DNA from: Castanea sativa
Lineage: Eukaryota > Streptophyta > Magnoliopsida > Fagales > Fagaceae
Length of the DNA stretch: 64,000 bases
Reading direction: 5' to 3'
Assembly: GCF_040712315.1 (NCBI RefSeq)
Contig: NC_134017.1
Coordinates: 53,473,636-53,537,635 of the forward strand
In this document: positions 59,672 through 64,000 of the stretch, piece after piece
Layout of the letters: every line of letters starts with the position of its first letter
How positions within the stretch are numbered: position 1 is the stretch's first letter
The notes under the pieces: generated by a model
Database searches by the model: none
Told to the model about the DNA's origin: nothing
Seen by the model: the letters and a program-made list of their open reading frames with translations, nothing else
Position numbers and translations under genes: made by a program

Positions 59672-62600
59672 ATGGACTACAGTTCTGAAGAGTCAGATAT
59701 CAGTGAATCTGAGATCAATGATTACATCGATAAACCATATGAGGAGCTGACAGCTGGAAAGTTTAAAGTCAAAGGTTTGAATGGGAACCTTAGATGTCCA
59801 TTCTGTGCTGGGAAGAAGAAGCAAGATTACAAGTACAAGGACTTGCTTCAACATGCTTCAGGAGTGGGTAAGGGTTCTGCCAACAGATCTGCAAAACAAA
59901 AGGCAAACCACCTTGCCCTGGCAAAGTATTTGGAGACTGATCTAGCAGGTGAAGTGGACCAAACACAACGTCCAGTTTTGCCACAACCTGTTGCTCCACT
60001 TCCAAAGCTTGATGATCTGTATGTATGGCCTTGGATGGGCATCATTGTTAACATTGTATGTACCAATGAGAATAAAGACATTTTACTTGGTTCTGAACAC
60101 TGGTTGACAAGGTTCAGGAGATTTCAACCGGTGGAAATTGTAGTATTCCCGGATGAGAAGGACCTCTTGGGACAGGCCATTGTAAAATTTAGTAATGATT
60201 GGAGAGGTTTCATGAATTGTGCTGAATTTGAGAAATTGTTTGAAATTGAGCATCATGGCAAAAAGGAGTGGAATGCACAGAAAACAAATCTTGGCTCTAA
60301 TTTCTATGGGTGGTGTGCACGCGCTGATGACTATGATGCTGAAGGGCCGATAGGTGATTTCCTTCGCAATAAAGGGCAGTTAAGAACAGTTTCTGACATT
60401 GACAGGGAAGCAGCACAAAGCAGAAACAATGTTGTGGCAGACCTAGCCAATGAAATTGATATTACAAATGAAAATCTGAATGAGCTACAGTATAAATACA
60501 ATGAAAAGACCATGTCCTTAAGTAGGATGCTTGAAGAGAAAGACAGGCTACACTATGCTTTTGAAGAAGGTTTGTTACCTTCATTCTCTTTCTTTGTGTT
60601 TCTTTGTTGATGCAATCTTCATACATGCTTTGTATTTTGAATTATGCTCATTTGCAGTGTCTGCATGTATCTGGTAAAGTTTGCTTCATTCAATCATTTT
60701 ATGCTTAGCCAAACTTATATGCTATAAACAGATTGTATGTTGCACTGTATATTCAAACAGTCTGACGATTGTTCAATTAATCTCCTTTCAAAAAAAAAAA
60801 AAAAAAAAATTAAAAGATTGTACTTTGTTCCTTGTTTCTGGGTTGGCAGGTCACGCTCTTGAAAAGATGATAAGACCTATGGTTGTATGTGACATAAAAG
60901 AATAGAAACTGTTCGTTGTTGTATCTTGAAATAAGCTCATAGCATTGAACCCAAGGAATGAGATGATCACAAAATAATGCCAGCAATTTAAACATAACTA
61001 GTGATTATTTTTAGAATAATAATTAAATGATTAAATTCACCATGCCATAAAAACTTAAAGATTTGGAAATAGTGGTCGTTTAGCATGGTATTAGAGTTGG
61101 TGTTCCTAGGTTCGACTGTAAAATTCACCATTTCCTAGAAGTTTAAGCTTTTGGGAAAAATGATAGTTTATCAATTTTATAATATGCACAAATATGATAT
61201 GATAAATTAGTCATATTTTTAACCATTTGACTTGTTTATCAGAAACAAGGAAGTTGCAGCGGCTTGCTCGTGATAATGTTCATAGGATATTTGAAGAACA
61301 AGAAAAACTGAATTACGAATTGGAGACCAAGAAGAGGAGACTTGATTCATGGAGCAAAGAATTGAACAAACGTGAAACACTAACTGAGCTTGAGAGACAG
61401 AAGCTTGATGAGGAGAAGAAAAAGGTGATATATGTGAAATTGAAATTCCCATCCATTAAATACTTTCATTCGTAAGAAATTTAATTTTTAAGGCTACTTA
61501 ACTGTAGTCTTAGTATATTTACACAATATTTTCATTGACATTCGTTTACAAAGTACGGTACTACATTCACAGTTATTTTTCATACCTGTATCTCTATATA
61601 TGTATAGCTTAGCTTAGCTAACTGCCGCACGTAGCTTTTGGGTTAAATAAACCAAAACTACTAGTATTGGTGTATTTTGAACAATTTATGACCAATTTAG
61701 CAGACACTGTTTGACTTGATCAGGTGAAAACATTTTCTTTGATTTTATAAAATGATGCTTCATGCTGTGTACTGATGTTGTTTCTGTGTCCTTGTAGCAT
61801 GATCTGAGGAACAATTCACTTCAATTGGCTTCCTTGGAGCAGAAAAGGGCTGACGAGAATGTCTTAAGGCTGGTTGAGGAGCAAAAGGTGTGTGACTTAG
61901 TATTAGGTTTTTACTAGAGACTAGCATAGAATATACCTTTTAACATTCCTTCTTGAATTTACTCTTTCTGTAGCTTTCATTGATTAGTAATTTTAATTTC
62001 AGAGGGAGAAGGAGGAGGCCCTGAATAAGATTCTTCAGTTGGAAAAGCAGTTGGATGCTAAGCAAAAACTGGAGATGGAAATAGAAGAGATAAAAGGGAA
62101 ACTACAGGTTATGAAGCATCTTGGAGATGAAGATGATGCAGCAGTTCAAAAGAAGATGGAGGACATGAGTAATGAACTGCAAGAAAAAGTTGAGGATCTG
62201 AATGATGTGGAATCTATGAATCATGTTCTTATTGCTAAAGAGCGACAGAGCAATGATGAGCTACAAGATGCTCGCAAACAATTAATTACAGTATGGTTTC
62301 TTTTGCCCATATATATTTGTCTTTGTTTAATCTTTGCTTTATCAAGTACTTTAGGAGCTTTCTTTCCAACAAAAGCTTCTGATTTTAATCCTCAAATGTC
62401 CTCCTATTTCTTTCCTTCTATAACGTCCACATGAGACATAGGCAGGTTTGGTTGGATTATGGCAGGCTAAATACATACAACCTACATGCCAGACTTACCC
62501 TTCAATAATAGGGTCAATTCTGACAGGGTTGCACCATCTTCCCATGCAAACCTGTATGGGTCAGTACTGATCACCACGGTTAGGCGGGGTATTGTATAAC

Positions 62601-63713
62601 CTGTCTTGACAATTTAGCATTATATTTAGGCTTGAAAATCGTAGATTTATTCTTAAATTTTACAAAGAACTCAAATTGGATAGACATTAATGAATCATAT
62701 TTGAGATCTTCTAAATACACATGCTGCATCTCTTTTTTAAATTGCATATCCTAGCCTGCTCTTTAATTGAGAAATAGTCATGGGTTCACTTATTACAACT
62801 CCATATTAATAAGCAAGTCCTTATATATTCAGGAGAACAAATGACCTTAGGCTTCTTTCTTTTTTTCCCCTTACTTTAGGGCTTGACAGACATGATTACT
62901 ACTCCAACGAATATTGGAATAAAGAGAATGGGAGAAATCGATCACAAGGCATTTCAAGATACATGCAAGAAGCGATTTCATATTGAGGAAGCGAATTTGC
63001 AAGCCACAAAGCTGTGCTCTTTGTGGCAGTAGCACCTAAAAAATCCAAAATGGCATCCTTTAAAAGTTGTTGAAGTCAATGGGAATCCTCAGGTATATTC
63101 TAAACCTTATTTATTTGTTGTATTCATGTATGTATTTATTTTATGAGCTAGTGCAAATTTGCATAGTCTTTGATTTTATTTGCATATGTTATTGTAAGAG
63201 GCATGAATCAGAATAAGCTTTCAATATACTAATTTTCTGCTTACAAGTTATTCATGATGGGTTCAACTGTCTCCAATTTCTTACACAATCTTTCTCTCAT
63301 ATTGAGTGTGTTCATTTAAGCATCAAAATTACAAATAAAAGCCCTCCATATTGGGTTGTCATCTTTCTTTTTTTTGGTGGAAGTTTCTCCTCTTTCATTA
63401 GTTCCAGAATAAAAAATTTTCTTTTTCCAGCTTACTTGACTGTTAAGGATTGGTTGCCAGATTAATCATTCATTTTATATAGGAAATATTGGATGAAGAC
63501 GATGAGAAATTACGAAATCTTAAACAGGAGTGGGGTGTTCAGATATATGCGGCTGTTGTTACAGCATTGAAAGAGATGAATGAGTATAATCCAAGCGGCC
63601 GATACATCATTCCTGAGCTTTGGAACTTCAAAGAAGATAGGAAAGCTACATTAAAGGAGGTGATCAGTTATATAGTGAAGAATATCAAGGCACTTAAGCG
63701 CAGCAAATCATGA
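59672..63713 (+). CDS. FDM-like: XS/XH-domain protein of the IDN2/FDM family, with in-frame stop
   Basis: Members bind double-stranded RNA and act in RNA-directed DNA methylation. Exons are 59672-60569, 61243-61424, 61798-61887, 62003-62290, 62880-63092 and 63483-63713; phases agree and the full frame would be 633 codons. Seen: a zf-XS finger (C42, C45, H61 in [20 protein letters not shown]), the XS domain from about 115 to 225 ([11 protein letters not shown]...), a long coiled coil from about 250 to 480, and the XH domain ([13 protein letters not shown] ... [16 protein letters not shown]). Codon 537 (63030-63032) is TAG, after LCSLWQ, where the family normally has glutamate. As read, translation would stop there and lose about 97 residues, most of the XH domain used for dimer and complex formation. 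Everything downstream stays open, in phase and conserved. Either a young null allele, readthrough, or a base-call error. Confidence 0.88.
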
Positions 63714-63730
63714 GGCAGAGGTTAGTAATT

Positions 63731-63732
<2 letters not shown>

Positions 63733-63762
<30 letters not shown>
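63733..63762. repeat. (TA)n microsatellite
   Basis: About 14 AT units shortly after the stop codon of the XS/XH gene, in its probable 3' UTR. Confidence 0.9.
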
Positions 63763-63764
<2 letters not shown>

Positions 63765-64000
63765 TGCTTTTTTTTTCCCCCAATTATGAAGCATTGTTAA
63801 GTGATTCCTACTCACATAGGACCTGGTGCTCATGTGGTTTGGCTGATAGTGGGCTAAGAAATATTGAATGGTGATGTGTGTGTGTGAGTGTGTCTAACAA
63901 TTGAAGTTTAGTTTAGAGCAGTGGATTTGAAATATTATGCTCATTCACAGGCAAAAATGACATACTGTTATTGCCCTCCCCAATATGCTCGAAAGTTAAT
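63763..64000. other. 3' flank of the XS/XH gene
   Basis: Probable 3' UTR with a (TG)n-like run near 63876-63891. Nothing else is seen. Confidence 0.4.

Noticed and set aside
60840..60905. Possible extra exon in intron 1 of the XS/XH gene (after a GGCAG acceptor)
   Set aside because: It runs into a TAG without a donor, and joining 60569 directly to 61243 gives the conserved family sequence in frame.

Overview
The window is plant nuclear DNA: AT-rich, with long introns, GT-AG splice junctions, chloroplast transit peptides, SINEs, MITEs and LTR retrotransposons. The gene content points to a eudicot, most likely a woody rosid. A Fagales tree would fit, but the sequence alone does not prove it.

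Host genes in order: (1) the 5' two exons of an HMG-box gene related to Arabidopsis HMGB14 (minus strand, about 2.2-2.9 kb), with no recognisable 3' exons inside the window; (2) a complete 7-exon KASI gene, plastid 3-oxoacyl-ACP synthase I (9.3-15.5 kb, plus); (3) a complete 16-exon MCM3 gene, a replicative helicase subunit (17.6-22.9 kb, plus), with E2F-type TTTCCCGC sites in its promoter; (4) a 5-exon plastid Rossmann-fold NAD(P)-binding protein like At2g34460 (48.5-51.9 kb, plus); (5) a decayed LRR region of an NLR resistance gene (52.7-54.3 kb, minus); (6) an XS/XH-domain gene of the IDN2/FDM family of RNA-directed DNA methylation (59.7-63.7 kb, plus). Gene 6 has an in-frame TAG inside its XH domain and a tandemly duplicated promoter/5' UTR region.

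The 23-48 kb interval is mostly transposon. It holds two SINEs; a 1.69-kb element with terminal inverted repeats of about 330 bp that has captured an N-terminal piece of an HMG-CoA reductase gene (Pack-MULE-like); two solo LTRs in reverse orientation; a CACTA-ended fold-back element; and an 11.1-kb Ty3/gypsy element (35635-46765). The two 750-bp LTRs of that element read as identical, yet its pol region is broken by frameshifts and stops. Between integrase and the 3' LTR it carries an array of 151-bp tandem repeats and an antisense coding region with a gypsy-type 'transposase_28'-like protein. The 3-9 kb interval is also transposon-rich: a SINE, a TIR fold-back element, a solo LTR inside a MITE and a hAT-type hairpin MITE.

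The genes do not form an operon-like unit. KASI serves plastid fatty-acid synthesis, MCM3 DNA replication, and the XS/XH gene small-RNA-guided methylation, the pathway that normally silences the transposons around it. KASI next to MCM3, and HMGB14 in the same region as the At2g34460-type gene, each match a neighbouring gene pair in Arabidopsis. The window therefore looks like one ancestral block that became split between two Arabidopsis chromosomes.

Exon boundaries were read by eye from splice sites and reading frame. Family assignments rest on recognised motifs, not on database searches.
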